Part shown: positions 55,253 to 63,861 of the stretch, one piece after another | Layout of the letters: the number at the start of each line of letters is the position of its first letter | Numbering within the stretch: the stretch's first letter is position 1 | From: CAIUMH01 sp963758555 | GTDB lineage: Bacteria; Actinomycetota; Acidimicrobiia; Acidimicrobiales; RAAP-2 | Direction: 5' to 3' | Assembly: GCA_963758555.1 (NCBI GenBank) | Contig: CAVWVW010000003.1 | Span: forward strand, 186,001 to 250,000 | DNA length: 64,000 bases | Program-made: the position numbers and the translations under genes | The notes under the pieces: model-generated | Told to the model about the DNA's origin: nothing | The model's input: the letters and a program-made list of their open reading frames with translations, nothing else | The model's database searches: none

Positions 55253-55696
55253 ATGAACCCCCTTCTCTCCTGGACGCTTGGCATCACCGCTGCTGCGAGC
55301 CTCACGGCTGGCGCGATCTCCGTGGCCGCCAGCGCGACGCCGAGCAACCCGGTTGGCTCGTCGAGCTCGCAGCGCGCTCGCCTGGCTCGTCTCGAAGCTC
55401 AGAGCGCTCGGCTCGACGAGAAGGTGCGCTCAACGACCACCACCTCGATCCAGCACTCGGCGGGTGTGACTCAGACCTCCTCGAGCGCTGCAGGCACCTC
55501 ATCGAGCAGATCGCTCGCCTCGCCCATGGAGGAGAGCGAACCGTCGACCACCACGGTCCCGTCGACGACGACGGTCCCCTCGACCACGACGGTCCCGTCG
55601 ACCACCACCACCACCACGTCGCCCGCCACGAGCGATGACGGCGGCGGCGACGACGACGGCGGTCCCGGCACCGGCTCCCACGGCCACGATGACTGA
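55253..55696 (+). CDS. Thr/Ser-rich exported protein
   Basis: 147 residues from ATG 55253, whose site AAGGAG is five bases upstream. A signal-like N-terminus (WTLGITAAASLTAGAISVAA) precedes a Ser/Thr/Ala linker and a repeat (PSTTTV, about 3.5 copies) near residues 102-125, then a Gly/Asp-rich tail. It seems to be an extended extracellular linker protein, perhaps glycosylated. The stop overlaps the next start. Confidence 0.65.
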   Translation: MNPLLSWTLGITAAASLTAGAISVAASATPSNPVGSSSSQRARLARLEAQSARLDEKVRSTTTTSIQHSAGVTQTSSSAAGTSSSRSLASPMEESEPSTTTVPSTTTVPSTTTVPSTTTTTTSPATSDDGGGDDDGGPGTGSHGHDD

Positions 55697-56123
55697 CGCT
55701 CGAAGGAGCAGGCGTCGGCCGGTCTCTCTGCTCGGCGTCGCAGCCTTCACCGTAGGGGTGACGGCGGCCTCGCTCACCTGGGCGTCGCACGGTGTGGCCA
55801 CGTCGTCGACCCCGCCCACCACGTCGTCATCGTTGGCTTTCATGGTGGCGGCCGAGAAGGCCAAGATCGCGGCTGACCGAGCCGCGCTGGCTGCTGCAAC
55901 GACGACCACCCAGGGCGCGACCTCGGTGCCCACGTCTCCGAGCACGAGCCCCGGCGTCCCGGGATCGACTGCTCCCAGCGGACCGAGCACGAGCACGTCG
56001 CCCTCGCAAGCGCCGGTGGCCGCGCCATCCTCTTCATCACCGCCGAGCGCCCCACCGACGACGGTCCCGGTGACAGCACCTCCGACCACCACACCGCCGC
56101 CGGTGGCGACGGGAGGCTCATGA
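55689..56123 (+). CDS. Thr/Pro/Ser-rich membrane-anchored protein
   Basis: 144 residues: Arg-rich N-terminus, a single helix (about residues 14-31), then a long Ser/Thr/Pro-rich extracytoplasmic stretch with two repeated PTT motifs. Its start overlaps the previous stop and its stop overlaps the ferric-reductase-like gene (ATGA), so it belongs to the same operon. It could space a binding domain from the membrane; no domain is recognised. Confidence 0.6.
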   Translation: MTDARRSRRRPVSLLGVAAFTVGVTAASLTWASHGVATSSTPPTTSSSLAFMVAAEKAKIAADRAALAAATTTTQGATSVPTSPSTSPGVPGSTAPSGPSTSTSPSQAPVAAPSSSSPPSAPPTTVPVTAPPTTTPPPVATGGS

Positions 56124-56818
56124 AGACAGCGCCTGCGCCGTCGCTCCCTACGAGGCCGTCGTCGATGCGAGCAGCACCCCGAGGCTCACGCCGATCCCTC
56201 ATCATCGTGGTGTTGGCGGGTGCCCTCGTCGCCGGTCACTTCCTGGCGGAGCTCAGCGCTCCGGCGCTGCACTCGAAGATGCTGCCGTGGATCCTGAGCC
56301 GAGGGCTGGGACTGGCTGCGCTGCTGTCGTTGACGGCGCTGACTGGGCTCGGTCTCTGGCTGCACCACCCTTGGAAGGCATCGATCAGGACGGTTCGGCC
56401 TGAGACCTGGCTCCGGATGCACGCAGCGCTCGCGGCGACCACCATCACGCTCATCGCGGCGCACCTCACTGCTATCGCCCTCGACCGCTACGCCCACGTT
56501 GGTTGGGTTGGTGCGCTCGTGCCGTGGCACTCGGCCTATCGGACCACGCCGGTAGCACTCGGGACCTCGGCGCTCTGGATGATGCTCTTGGTCGGTGCGT
56601 CAGCCGGCTTGGCGGGAGTCGTGGGAGGTCGTCACTGGCTCACCATCCATCGCTTCGCGTGGCTCTCGTTTGTGGCCGCCTGGCTCCACGGGGTCACTGC
56701 TGGCAGCGACACCGCTCGATTGCGCCTGATCTACCTGCTGACAGGAGCCTTCGTTCTGGCAATCGGGGTCACGCGTGGGTGGGCCAGGCACCATCAGAGC
56801 GAAGAGGCGCTGGCGTGA
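56120..56818 (+). CDS. Ferric-reductase-like transmembrane haem protein
   Basis: 232 residues with about six membrane helices. Two pairs of His in successive helices fit bis-His haem b ligation: RMHAALAATTITLIAAHL and IHRFAWLSFVAAWLHGV. This is the FRD/MsrQ-like topology. It lacks the FAD/NAD cytoplasmic domain of eukaryotic ferric reductases; the electron source is probably the flavoprotein encoded next. It may reduce an extracytoplasmic acceptor, but the acceptor is unknown. Confidence 0.75.
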   Translation: MKTAPAPSLPTRPSSMRAAPRGSRRSLIIVVLAGALVAGHFLAELSAPALHSKMLPWILSRGLGLAALLSLTALTGLGLWLHHPWKASIRTVRPETWLRMHAALAATTITLIAAHLTAIALDRYAHVGWVGALVPWHSAYRTTPVALGTSALWMMLLVGASAGLAGVVGGRHWLTIHRFAWLSFVAAWLHGVTAGSDTARLRLIYLLTGAFVLAIGVTRGWARHHQSEEALA

Positions 56819-58094
56819 CCTCCACTGCCCTCAGCGCGGCATCCGTCATGGCGTGGCCTGATCCCGAGGGTGCCGTCCTCTTTCGAGGTGGTGCTGCTCG
56901 CCATGACCTCGCAGCGCACCGCTCTGTGTTCGGGGACGACAAGGCGCGCGAACCAGCCGAGCCGTCGAGCTCATCGAGCACAGCGGCTTGCTCGGTCGAG
57001 GCGGTGCCGGCTTCCCGCTGGCCGTCAAGCTCGCCACGGCTCGTCGTGAGGGCGTCGAGCCGATCATCATCATCAACGCCTCAGAGTCAGAGCCAGCGAG
57101 CCGCAAAGATGCCGCATTGTGTCGATGGCGACCGCACCTGGTCCTCGATGGCGCCGAGGCAGTGGCGCAGAGCATCGGGGGCCGCGAGGTGGCGATCCGC
57201 GTTCATCATGGAGCACGAGCACTCGAGTCCTCGCTCCGAGCAGCGATCAACGAGCGCGGTTCGGACTTCCCTCGTGTCGCTGTCTCGCGTGGCCCACGTC
57301 GCTACGTCGCCGGTGAGAGTTCGGCCGTGGCGTCGGCGGTGGCGGGCGGTCGCGGGCTGCCTTTGCACAAGACGGTGCCACTCGCCCTCAAGGGACCAAG
57401 CGGCCGACCCACCATCGTCCTCAACGCCGAGACAGCGGCTCACGTCGGACTCCTTTGCTCCATGGAGCTTGCCGACTGGCGAGGTGCAGGGCCGCAGGAT
57501 TCCGCGGGCACACGCCTCTTGAGCCTTGCCGGGGCAGTGAGCTCGCCTGGTGCTGTGGTCGAGCTGACGGGTTCGACGAGCTTTGCCGAGCTCTTGGGAT
57601 CCCAAGGCGTCCACGCCACGCCCAACGCTGTGCTGGTCGGCGGATTCGCGGGCACCTGGTTTGCTGGTGAGACCCTGATGGGTCTCGAAGTCAGCGACCA
57701 GGAGCTCGAGCCTTTCGGAGCCACGCTGGGCTGCGGCGTGATCGCCGTGATCCCACCTGGTCGCTGTGCGCTCGCGGAGGTCAACCACATCACGAGGTAC
57801 CTCGCTTCGGAGAGCGCGGGCCAGTGCGGGCCCTGCGTCGGAGGGTTGCCGGAGATCGCCGTCATCATCGAGAAGCTGGCGCAGGGTTCCGCTCGGAGGC
57901 GTCACCTTCGTCGCTTTGAAGCGATAGCGGAGGAGCTGCGCGGTCGGGGAGCGTGTGCCCATCCCGATGCGACCATCTCCATGGTTCGCTCGGCTTTGTC
58001 GATGCTCGCCGACGAGGTCGATCGACACCTTGGCGGGAGGGTGTGCGCCGATCACCACGGCACGCCAGTGCTGTCCGTGGGGAGGCAGCGATGA
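56815..58094 (+). pseudogene. NuoF/RnfC-like flavoprotein, frameshifted near its N-terminus
   Basis: GTG 56815 overlaps the preceding stop. The first 45 codons (to DDKAR) and the rest (SRAVELIEHSGLLGRGGAGFP onward, cut to keep the motif GRGGAGFPLAVKL) lie in different frames, joined near 56942-56950 at a GCGCGCG tract. Features: FMN/NADH-site GRGGAGFP; YVAGESSAVASAVAGGRG in place of the NuoF GEETALL helix; VVNAET-like IVLNAETAAHVG; and a C-terminal cluster motif ESAGQCGPCVGG with later ACAHPD. NuoF has ESCGxCxPCRxG, so the first cysteine is Ala. It probably passes electrons from NAD(P)H or ferredoxin to the membrane haem protein. Confidence 0.75.
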
Positions 58095-58315
58095 GCGGAT
58101 TGCGACTCACCGTCGACATGACGAAGTGCCGTGGCAGTGGGATGTGTGTCCTCATCTTCGAGGATGGCCTCGAGCTCGATCGCTTCGGTTTCCCCATCGT
58201 TCTCGACGAGCTCATAGGGGGCGGGCTTCAACGGCGCGCCCTTCGGGCCTCGAGGGCGTGCCCCCATGGAGCGCTGGACGTCGTGGGCTCAGACGGCGTC
58301 TCGATCTCGCGTTGA
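58091..58315 (+). CDS. Ferredoxin, single-cluster three-cysteine type
   Basis: 74 residues. Cys13, Cys19 and Cys57 (followed by Pro58) give a CxxxxxC ... CP pattern with Ser16 or Gly in place of the second ligand, as in P450-type [3Fe-4S] ferredoxins. It starts inside the end of the NuoF-like gene (ATGA), so it is translationally coupled to it and is the probable electron carrier of the module. Confidence 0.8.
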   Translation: MSGLRLTVDMTKCRGSGMCVLIFEDGLELDRFGFPIVLDELIGGGLQRRALRASRACPHGALDVVGSDGVSISR

Positions 58316-58341
58316 GGGCCCCCGTGGTGCACGATGGTGAC

Positions 58342-58743
58342 ATGGCTGGCCGGGCAGGATGGGGGGGCGACGTCAAGCGCATCCCCCTGTGGCTGGTTGG
58401 TGCCGTGGCGCTCATCTTGGCCGCGGTGAGCTTCTCGATCTCTGCGGTGGATGGCTCAACGACGCATGCCCCGCTTCCCGCGCAGGTCACGCTGCAGCAA
58501 TCGACGGGGTCGACCACCACCACGACGAGCCCGCAGACCACGACGAGCGGGGACGGATCTTCGAGCGGTCCTCCGGTGTCCTCGAGTGTCGTCCCGACCA
58601 ACCGTCCCGTGGTCACGCAGGTCGACGGTTCAACGGCGACGACCGTACCGGTCCTCCCTTCGACCACCACGACGACCATGCGGTCCACGCCGACGACCGA
58701 CGACTCGGGCAGCGACGGGCACGACAACAGCGCACGGCAGTGA
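58342..58743 (+). CDS. Thr/Ser-rich membrane-anchored protein upstream of the histidine kinase
   Basis: 133 residues: one helix (about 15-33) then a Thr/Ser-rich tail with runs such as GSTTTTTSPQTTTSG. Its stop overlaps the kinase start. Together with the two similar proteins at 55253 and 55689 it could line the cell surface around the redox module. No domain is recognised. Confidence 0.6.
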   Translation: MAGRAGWGGDVKRIPLWLVGAVALILAAVSFSISAVDGSTTHAPLPAQVTLQQSTGSTTTTTSPQTTTSGDGSSSGPPVSSSVVPTNRPVVTQVDGSTATTVPVLPSTTTTTMRSTPTTDDSGSDGHDNSARQ

Positions 58744-60194
58744 CCGAACGACAGCGAGCGCCTCGCCGTCGTCGAGTGGGCACCGCGGTTCGCTTCAGCG
58801 CCTTGTTGGGCATCCTGCTCCTGATCGTCCTCGCCGCGTCGACCTGGGCGACCTGGGCCTCGTTCTCCAATCGCACACGTGCTGAGGCGACGACGGATCT
58901 GACGGCCACGGTTCAGGCGTACAACCGCTCGGTTGCCGGCGTCCCTGCTGATCGAGTCGATGCCGCCACGGTCCGCTACCTGTCGGCCACCGTGCTCCCG
59001 CGCGGCGAGCAGCTGGTGGTGAGCTTGCCGGGAGGACGGCGCTACGGCTCGACCAACGCCTCGATGCTCCTCGCGAGCCCCCAGCTCCACGACATGGTCA
59101 AGAGCCCTCCTTCGTCGACGAGCCTTCGCACCCTTCAAATCCAGCACCAGACGCTCGACGTGCTGGTCACGCCGATCCGTCAGGGGGGAGTGGTGGTCGG
59201 CTCGGTGGTCTCGACCTATGACCTCGGGCCCGCGCTGAGCGATCAGCGCCGAGTGCTCGAGCTCGCGGTGATCGAGGCGACGATCGCGCTGGTCGCCGCC
59301 GTCCTGGGCTCCTACCTCCTGCTCCGACGATTGCTCGGCACGGTCGGTCGGATCACGAAGACCGCACAGATCATCGAAGAAGGAGAGCTCGACCGTCGTC
59401 TCGGAGACCAGGGGACCGATGACGAGGTCGGAGAGCTCGCTGCCACCTTCGACGCCATGCTTGATCGCCTCGACGAGGTGATGGGCTTGCAGCGCCAGCT
59501 CCTCGCTGACGTCTCGCACCAGCTCAAGACGCCCTTGACCGTGATCCGGGGCCACCTTGAGGTGATGGCTCGATCAACGCTCGACGACCCGAGTGAGATC
59601 CGCGTCACGGTCGACCTGGTGATCGCCGAGATCGAGCACATGCGGCTGCTGACCGAACAGCTCTTGCTGCTCGGTCACTCTCTCGAAGCCGATTTCATCG
59701 TCGTCGCTCCCGTGGACGCCCGAGCGTTCGCGGGTGACCTGCTCGCGTCCGCGGAGGTGCTCGGCGACCGACAGTTCCAGGCCGGCACCATGGACGACCT
59801 CTTGTTGCTCGTGGACGAACCCAAGCTGCGCGGCGCGATGTTGAACCTGCTCGACAACGCGGTCAAGGCCACTGACGTAGGTGACGTGATCGAGCTCTCG
59901 GTCGAGCGCGGGCCCTCCGGTGCGGTGTCGATCGACGTTGACGACGCCGGTCCGGGCATCGCTCCGGCCGAGCGGGAGCAGGTGCTCTCTCGCTTCGGTC
60001 GGCCGGACCACGAGACGCGAGAGGGGACGGGTCTGGGTCTCGCCATCGTCGAGGCGGTGGCGGCGGCGCACGGAGGGACGCTCGAGCTCGGCACGTCACG
60101 GTGGGGTGGCTTGTCTGCTCGGGTGCTCCTGCCTCCGAGCGTCGTGATCTCCGAGGTCCGGGCCAGCGTTGAGATCGAGCAGGGTGTCTCGTGA
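58740..60194 (+). CDS. Two-component sensor histidine kinase
   Basis: 484 residues from GTG 58740. Two membrane helices (about 17-40 and 172-195) flank a sensor region of about 130 residues; a HAMP domain (about 195-245) precedes the dimerisation box with phospho-acceptor His260 (DVSHQLKTPL). The N box NLLDNAVKAT, G1 DDAGPGIA and G2 GTGLGLAI follow. The gene overlaps the response regulator (GTGA). The sensor domain has no family I recognise. It presumably controls the redox module. Confidence 0.9.
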   Translation: MTERQRAPRRRRVGTAVRFSALLGILLLIVLAASTWATWASFSNRTRAEATTDLTATVQAYNRSVAGVPADRVDAATVRYLSATVLPRGEQLVVSLPGGRRYGSTNASMLLASPQLHDMVKSPPSSTSLRTLQIQHQTLDVLVTPIRQGGVVVGSVVSTYDLGPALSDQRRVLELAVIEATIALVAAVLGSYLLLRRLLGTVGRITKTAQIIEEGELDRRLGDQGTDDEVGELAATFDAMLDRLDEVMGLQRQLLADVSHQLKTPLTVIRGHLEVMARSTLDDPSEIRVTVDLVIAEIEHMRLLTEQLLLLGHSLEADFIVVAPVDARAFAGDLLASAEVLGDRQFQAGTMDDLLLLVDEPKLRGAMLNLLDNAVKATDVGDVIELSVERGPSGAVSIDVDDAGPGIAPAEREQVLSRFGRPDHETREGTGLGLAIVEAVAAAHGGTLELGTSRWGGLSARVLLPPSVVISEVRASVEIEQGVS

Positions 60195-60869
60195 AGGTGC
60201 TCATCGTCGAAGACGACCCCGGAATCTCCTCGTTCCTCGGAAAGGGCCTCCGAGCTGAGGGCTACCAGGCCGTGATCGCCACCACCGTCGCAGACGCCCG
60301 TTTGGCATGGCGCGCCGGTGACGTCGCCTTTGACGTGGTGCTGCTTGATCGCGGCCTTCCTGACGCCGACGGGACGGAGCTCCTTGCGAGAGCTCCGCCT
60401 TGAGGGCGACACCACCCCCGTCATCGTCTTGTCGGCGCGTGGCGAGGTGGCGGAACGGATCGACGGGCTCAACGCCGGAGCCAACGACTATCTACCCAAA
60501 CCCTTTGCCTTCGACGAGCTCTTAGCCAGGATTCGCGCCGTGCTGCGCACCGCGGCGCAACCGAGCTCGACCGAGCTCGTGCACGGCGATCTTCGCTTCG
60601 ATCTCTTGTCGAAGATCGCCACCAGGAAGGGACGGACCATCGAGCTCTCGCCTCGAGAGTGGACGCTGCTCGAGCTGTTCCTCCGCCATCCCGGCCAGGT
60701 GCTCTCTCGGAGCCAGATCCTCTCTGCGGTGTGGGACTACTCGTTCGATCCAGGCTCCAACGTGGTGGACGTCTACGTGGGCTACCTGCGGCGCAAGCTC
60801 GATGAGCAGGGTGACGACTCCCTCATCCAGACCGTTCGTGGCGCGGGCTACCGCCTCGTCGCGACCTAG
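60191..60869 (+). pseudogene. OmpR-family response regulator, frameshifted
   Basis: GTG 60191 starts the receiver domain (LIVEDDPGISSFLGKGL; phospho-acceptor Asp in LLDRGLPD). At about 60381-60390 the frame shifts: GGACGGAGCTCCTTGCGAGAG becomes coherent as DGTELLRELRLEG after removal of one T. The rest (TPVIVLSAR, YLPKPF, then the winged-helix DNA-binding domain with VVDVYVGYLRRKL) is intact. As given, only a truncated receiver would be made. A 225-residue regulator is restored by one base. It should bind near the module and possibly the cluster of Thr-rich genes. Confidence 0.85.
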
Positions 60870-60907
60870 GCTCTCCGAGATCTCGACGCGGGACAGGAGC
60901 GACTCGA

Positions 60908-61747
60908 ATGCGATTGGCGAACGTGGCGGGGCGCGCTTCGCTGGTGGTCGACGAGTCGATCATCGACGTCGAAGAGGCGACAGGTGGCTCCTTCAGCGCT
61001 GACCCGGTCGAGGCGATCACGCGAGCCGACGAGCTCGCCTCACTGGCGCCCTCGCTCGACGGTCGGCGAACGCCACTCGATCGATCCTTGTTGGGTCCGC
61101 CTTCACCGCGACCGGGCCAGATCATCGCTATCGGGATGAACTATCACAGCCATGCCCTCGAGATGGGCCTTGAATTGCCCTCGATCCCTGCGGCGTTCGC
61201 CAAGTTCCGCTCGGCCCTCGGCGGCCCGACGGGCACGATCGAGCTGCCCTCTGCCTCGGTCGACCACGAGGTCGAGATCGTCCTCATCATCTCGAAGACG
61301 ACCCACGAGGTGACCCTCGAGTCGGCGTGGAGTCATGTCGCTGGCATCACCGCGGGCCAAGACCTCTCTGAGCGAGTGGTCCAGATGGCAGCGGGTCGTC
61401 AGTTCTCGCTGGGCAAGTCCTATCCGAGGTTCGCCTCCATCGGTCCATGGATGACCTCGATCGATGAGCTGGCCGACCCCAACGACGTGGGCCTCGGCTG
61501 CGCCCTCGACGGCGTGGTGGTCCAAGACGCTCGCAGCTCTGACATGGCCTTCTCGGTCCCGGAGCTCTTGGTGGCACTCTCGGCCATCATCACGCTCGAG
61601 CCCGGCGACGTGCTCTTCACCGGTTCGCCGGCAGGGGCGGGGATGGGACATCATCCGCCCCGCTACCTGAAGGCAGGCCAGGTGCTGACCACCTGGGTCG
61701 AGTCGGTGGGCGAGATGCGCCATGAGCTGGTGGCGCGAGACGCTTGA
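60908..61747 (+). CDS. Fumarylacetoacetate hydrolase (FAH) family protein
   Basis: 279 residues. Acidic metal ligands are in DHEVEIVLI (ExE pattern) and ITAGQDLSER; GSPAGAGMGHHPPRYLKAGQ is the C-terminal active-site loop. The family cleaves or decarboxylates beta-diketo acids in aromatic degradation. The specific substrate is not known. It ends 38 bases before the cobalamin riboswitch and is not part of that operon. Confidence 0.88.
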   Translation: MRLANVAGRASLVVDESIIDVEEATGGSFSADPVEAITRADELASLAPSLDGRRTPLDRSLLGPPSPRPGQIIAIGMNYHSHALEMGLELPSIPAAFAKFRSALGGPTGTIELPSASVDHEVEIVLIISKTTHEVTLESAWSHVAGITAGQDLSERVVQMAAGRQFSLGKSYPRFASIGPWMTSIDELADPNDVGLGCALDGVVVQDARSSDMAFSVPELLVALSAIITLEPGDVLFTGSPAGAGMGHHPPRYLKAGQVLTTWVESVGEMRHELVARDA

Positions 61748-61784
61748 GCGGCGACAAGCCACGGTGTGCGCGTGAAGACGCCAT

Positions 61785-61920
61785 GGTAGATTTCGGCCAC
61801 TAACACCAATCGCAGCGACGAGGGGAAGCCGGTCAAACTCCGGCACTGGTCCGCAACCGTAGGTGTGGCGAGGAGGGAGACCTCATCGTCATGCGAGTCG
61901 GGATACCTCTGAGTTGCCTG
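61785..61920 (+). promoter_or_regulatory. Cobalamin (adenosylcobalamin) riboswitch
   Basis: Contains the conserved core GGGGAAGCCGGT, AAACTCCGGCACTG, CCGCAACCGT, and the B12-box-like GAGTCGGGATACCT near 61895-61908, in the correct order and spacing. It should bind cobalamin and reduce expression of the downstream uptake genes when B12 is plentiful. Confidence 0.9.
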
Positions 61921-61981
61921 AACTTCCTGCAGCGTCGAGACACGCGGGCAGGAGCCCAAGCGCTCCAAGGACGGGGTTCCG

Positions 61982-62008
61982 GGTTCCTCCCAAGCAGATG
62001 GAGGAACC
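61982..62008 (+). promoter_or_regulatory. RBS-sequestering hairpin of the cobalamin leader
   Basis: GGTTCCTCC (61982-61990) and GGAGGAACC (62000-62008) pair perfectly over 9 bp with a 9-base loop. The right arm is the Shine-Dalgarno (GGAGGA) and ends at the base before ATG 62009. It is the expected expression platform for translational control. Confidence 0.75.
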
Positions 62009-63049
62009 ATGAAGACCCATCGTCGCCGAAGCCTCGGAGCGCTCGCGGCCACCGGACTTGCAGCAGTGCTGCTCACGGCGTGCCTGCAGGCGAACCAGGG
62101 CGCCACCTGGCTCAACACCCAGGTGGTCGCCACCACCGTGTCTGGATCACCAGCGGGCTACGTGCCCTACTTCGGCTCAGCGAACCTGGGCATCACCGCC
62201 CAGGCGGCCCTGGCCATGGAGGCCACGGGACGAACCGCGAAGCTCCCGCTGCTGCTCAAGTACCTCGAAGCGAACGAGTCGGCGTACATGGACGTGCCCG
62301 CGTCTGGCAGCACGCCGGCCTACGTCGACGCCGGGCACACGGCACTCTTGATCCTCGTCGCTGAGGCGACCGGCACCGGTCAGCAGTTCGGCGACGGCGG
62401 GCTCTCGGTGGCGCTGCAGCAGACCTTGCAGCAGACGGGACCCAACACTGGTCTCTTCGGCGCCAACGACGCGACCTACGACGGAGTCTTCCGCACCGCG
62501 CTGGCGCTCCAGGCGCTCAAGGCGTTGAACGTCTCAGCGACGTCGTTCCCCGTCACGGCAGGCCTCGCATGGATCAAGGCGCAGCAGTGCCCCTCGGGTG
62601 GGTTCTCGCCCGACGCCGCGCTCAGCCCCTGCAGCGCATCGCCGAGCTCGTTCCAAGGCGCGGACACCAACACCACCGCTCAAGCGCTCTTGGCGCTGGC
62701 CGCCTGGCAGCAGCCCACGGGAGCAGGTTCGCCGAGCGCTCATGCCATCAAGTGGCTGGCATCGCTCGAGACCAAGAAGGGCTCGTTTCCCTTCTACCCC
62801 GGCAACAAGCCCGACTCGAACTCCACGGCCATCGTGTCGGTCGCTCTGACAGCTGAGGGTCAGCACCTCAGCCAAGGTCGCTGGGTCAAGCCCGGTGGCG
62901 CTTGGCCGCTCCAGTCGCTGCTCGCGTTCCAAGACACCACGAAGGGCAGCAACTTCGGCGGCTTCTTCTATCAGCCGGGCTCGTTGCCAGACCCGCTGTC
63001 GACGGCCCAGGTGTCGCTCGCGCTCTCAGGGGTGCCGGTCCCGTTGTGA
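62009..63049 (+). CDS. Transcobalamin-like alpha/alpha-barrel lipoprotein
   Basis: 346 residues. A lipoprotein signal ends LLTAC with the lipid-carrying Cys25. The body is six repeats of a helix motif with TA-x-ALLAL-like cores: ITAQAALAMEATG, GHTALLILVAEATG, FRTALALQALKALN, TAQALLALAAW, STAIVSVALTAEG and STAQVSLALSG. This is the alpha6/alpha6 barrel seen in prenyltransferase/squalene-cyclase repeats and in animal transcobalamin. Under a cobalamin riboswitch it is best read as a surface B12-binding protein. Start ATG 62009 abuts the Shine-Dalgarno arm. The stop overlaps the next gene's GTG. Confidence 0.8.
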   Translation: MKTHRRRSLGALAATGLAAVLLTACLQANQGATWLNTQVVATTVSGSPAGYVPYFGSANLGITAQAALAMEATGRTAKLPLLLKYLEANESAYMDVPASGSTPAYVDAGHTALLILVAEATGTGQQFGDGGLSVALQQTLQQTGPNTGLFGANDATYDGVFRTALALQALKALNVSATSFPVTAGLAWIKAQQCPSGGFSPDAALSPCSASPSSFQGADTNTTAQALLALAAWQQPTGAGSPSAHAIKWLASLETKKGSFPFYPGNKPDSNSTAIVSVALTAEGQHLSQGRWVKPGGAWPLQSLLAFQDTTKGSNFGGFFYQPGSLPDPLSTAQVSLALSGVPVPL

Positions 63050-63861
63050 TCCGAGGGCTTCGCCCCCTGGCCGGGCTCCTGGGCGCAGCAGCGATCGTCG
63101 CTGCGCTTCCGGGAGCCGCGCCAGCGGCCGCGGCCGCCTCGCAGCTCGTGGCCGTGGTGATCGACTACGGCCCCGGAGGTCCGGCGCCGCTCGTCAAGTG
63201 CGTCAACGTCGCTGGTCAAGGCCAAGTGACCGATCTGACCGTGGTGAACGAAGCGCTCAGTGACGCCGGCGGCGAGCCAGCAGGTCTGTGCCCCAACGGC
63301 CTCGTCTACTCGCTCAACAGCTATCCCGCCTCGGGCATCGACCTCTGCTCGAACTCGAGTGATCTTGCCTACTGGGCGTTCTTCAACGGCACGAGCTCGG
63401 GCTGGTCGTACTCCAACAGCGGTCCTGCGTTTCAGCTCGCCACGCCGCAGACCACGATCGGTTGGCGGTACGAGCCAGCCGGCGGCGCCACCGCTCCCTC
63501 GGAGATGGCCGACCCCGCCGCACAGTGTCCTGTAGCGGCCACGGTGCCACCGACGACCGCTCCGAGCGCACCACCGATCGCTGGCTCGACGACGCAGACG
63601 ACCCAAGAGGGAGGCGGCGTGGCTGCCCCGCGCGGCGCCACGACCACGACCAGCGAGGTCCCGACGAAGGGCTCGAGAGAGAGCGACAGCGCGCACAAGA
63701 CCGCTCCCGCACAGCACTCGACGGCAGTCGCGCTCCTGCACCCTTCGTCGGGCAGCGAAGGCTCGGGTGGCTCGGCGGTGCCGACCGTCATCGCTCTTGG
63801 TTCCTTCGCCCTCGTCGCCGGCGGGACCGCGTACTTCGTGAGGAGGCGCCGTGCGGCGTGA
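63046..63861 (+). CDS. DUF4430 (transcobalamin C-terminal-like) membrane-tethered protein
   Basis: 271 residues from GTG 63046 (GTGA overlap). A signal peptide (to about residue 31, ending APAAAAA) precedes one beta-rich domain with the DUF4430 features VVIDYGPG near the start, VTDLTVVNEALSDAG, a Gly-Cys-Asn loop and YWAFFNGTSSGWSYSNSG. DUF4430 is the transcobalamin-like C-terminal family. A Thr/Pro-rich linker leads to a final membrane helix (VPTVIALGSFALVAGGTAYF) and RRRR anchor, so it is tethered to the outside face of the membrane. It is the second half of the split transcobalamin. Confidence 0.78.
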   Translation: MIRGLRPLAGLLGAAAIVAALPGAAPAAAAASQLVAVVIDYGPGGPAPLVKCVNVAGQGQVTDLTVVNEALSDAGGEPAGLCPNGLVYSLNSYPASGIDLCSNSSDLAYWAFFNGTSSGWSYSNSGPAFQLATPQTTIGWRYEPAGGATAPSEMADPAAQCPVAATVPPTTAPSAPPIAGSTTQTTQEGGGVAAPRGATTTTSEVPTKGSRESDSAHKTAPAQHSTAVALLHPSSGSEGSGGSAVPTVIALGSFALVAGGTAYFVRRRRAA

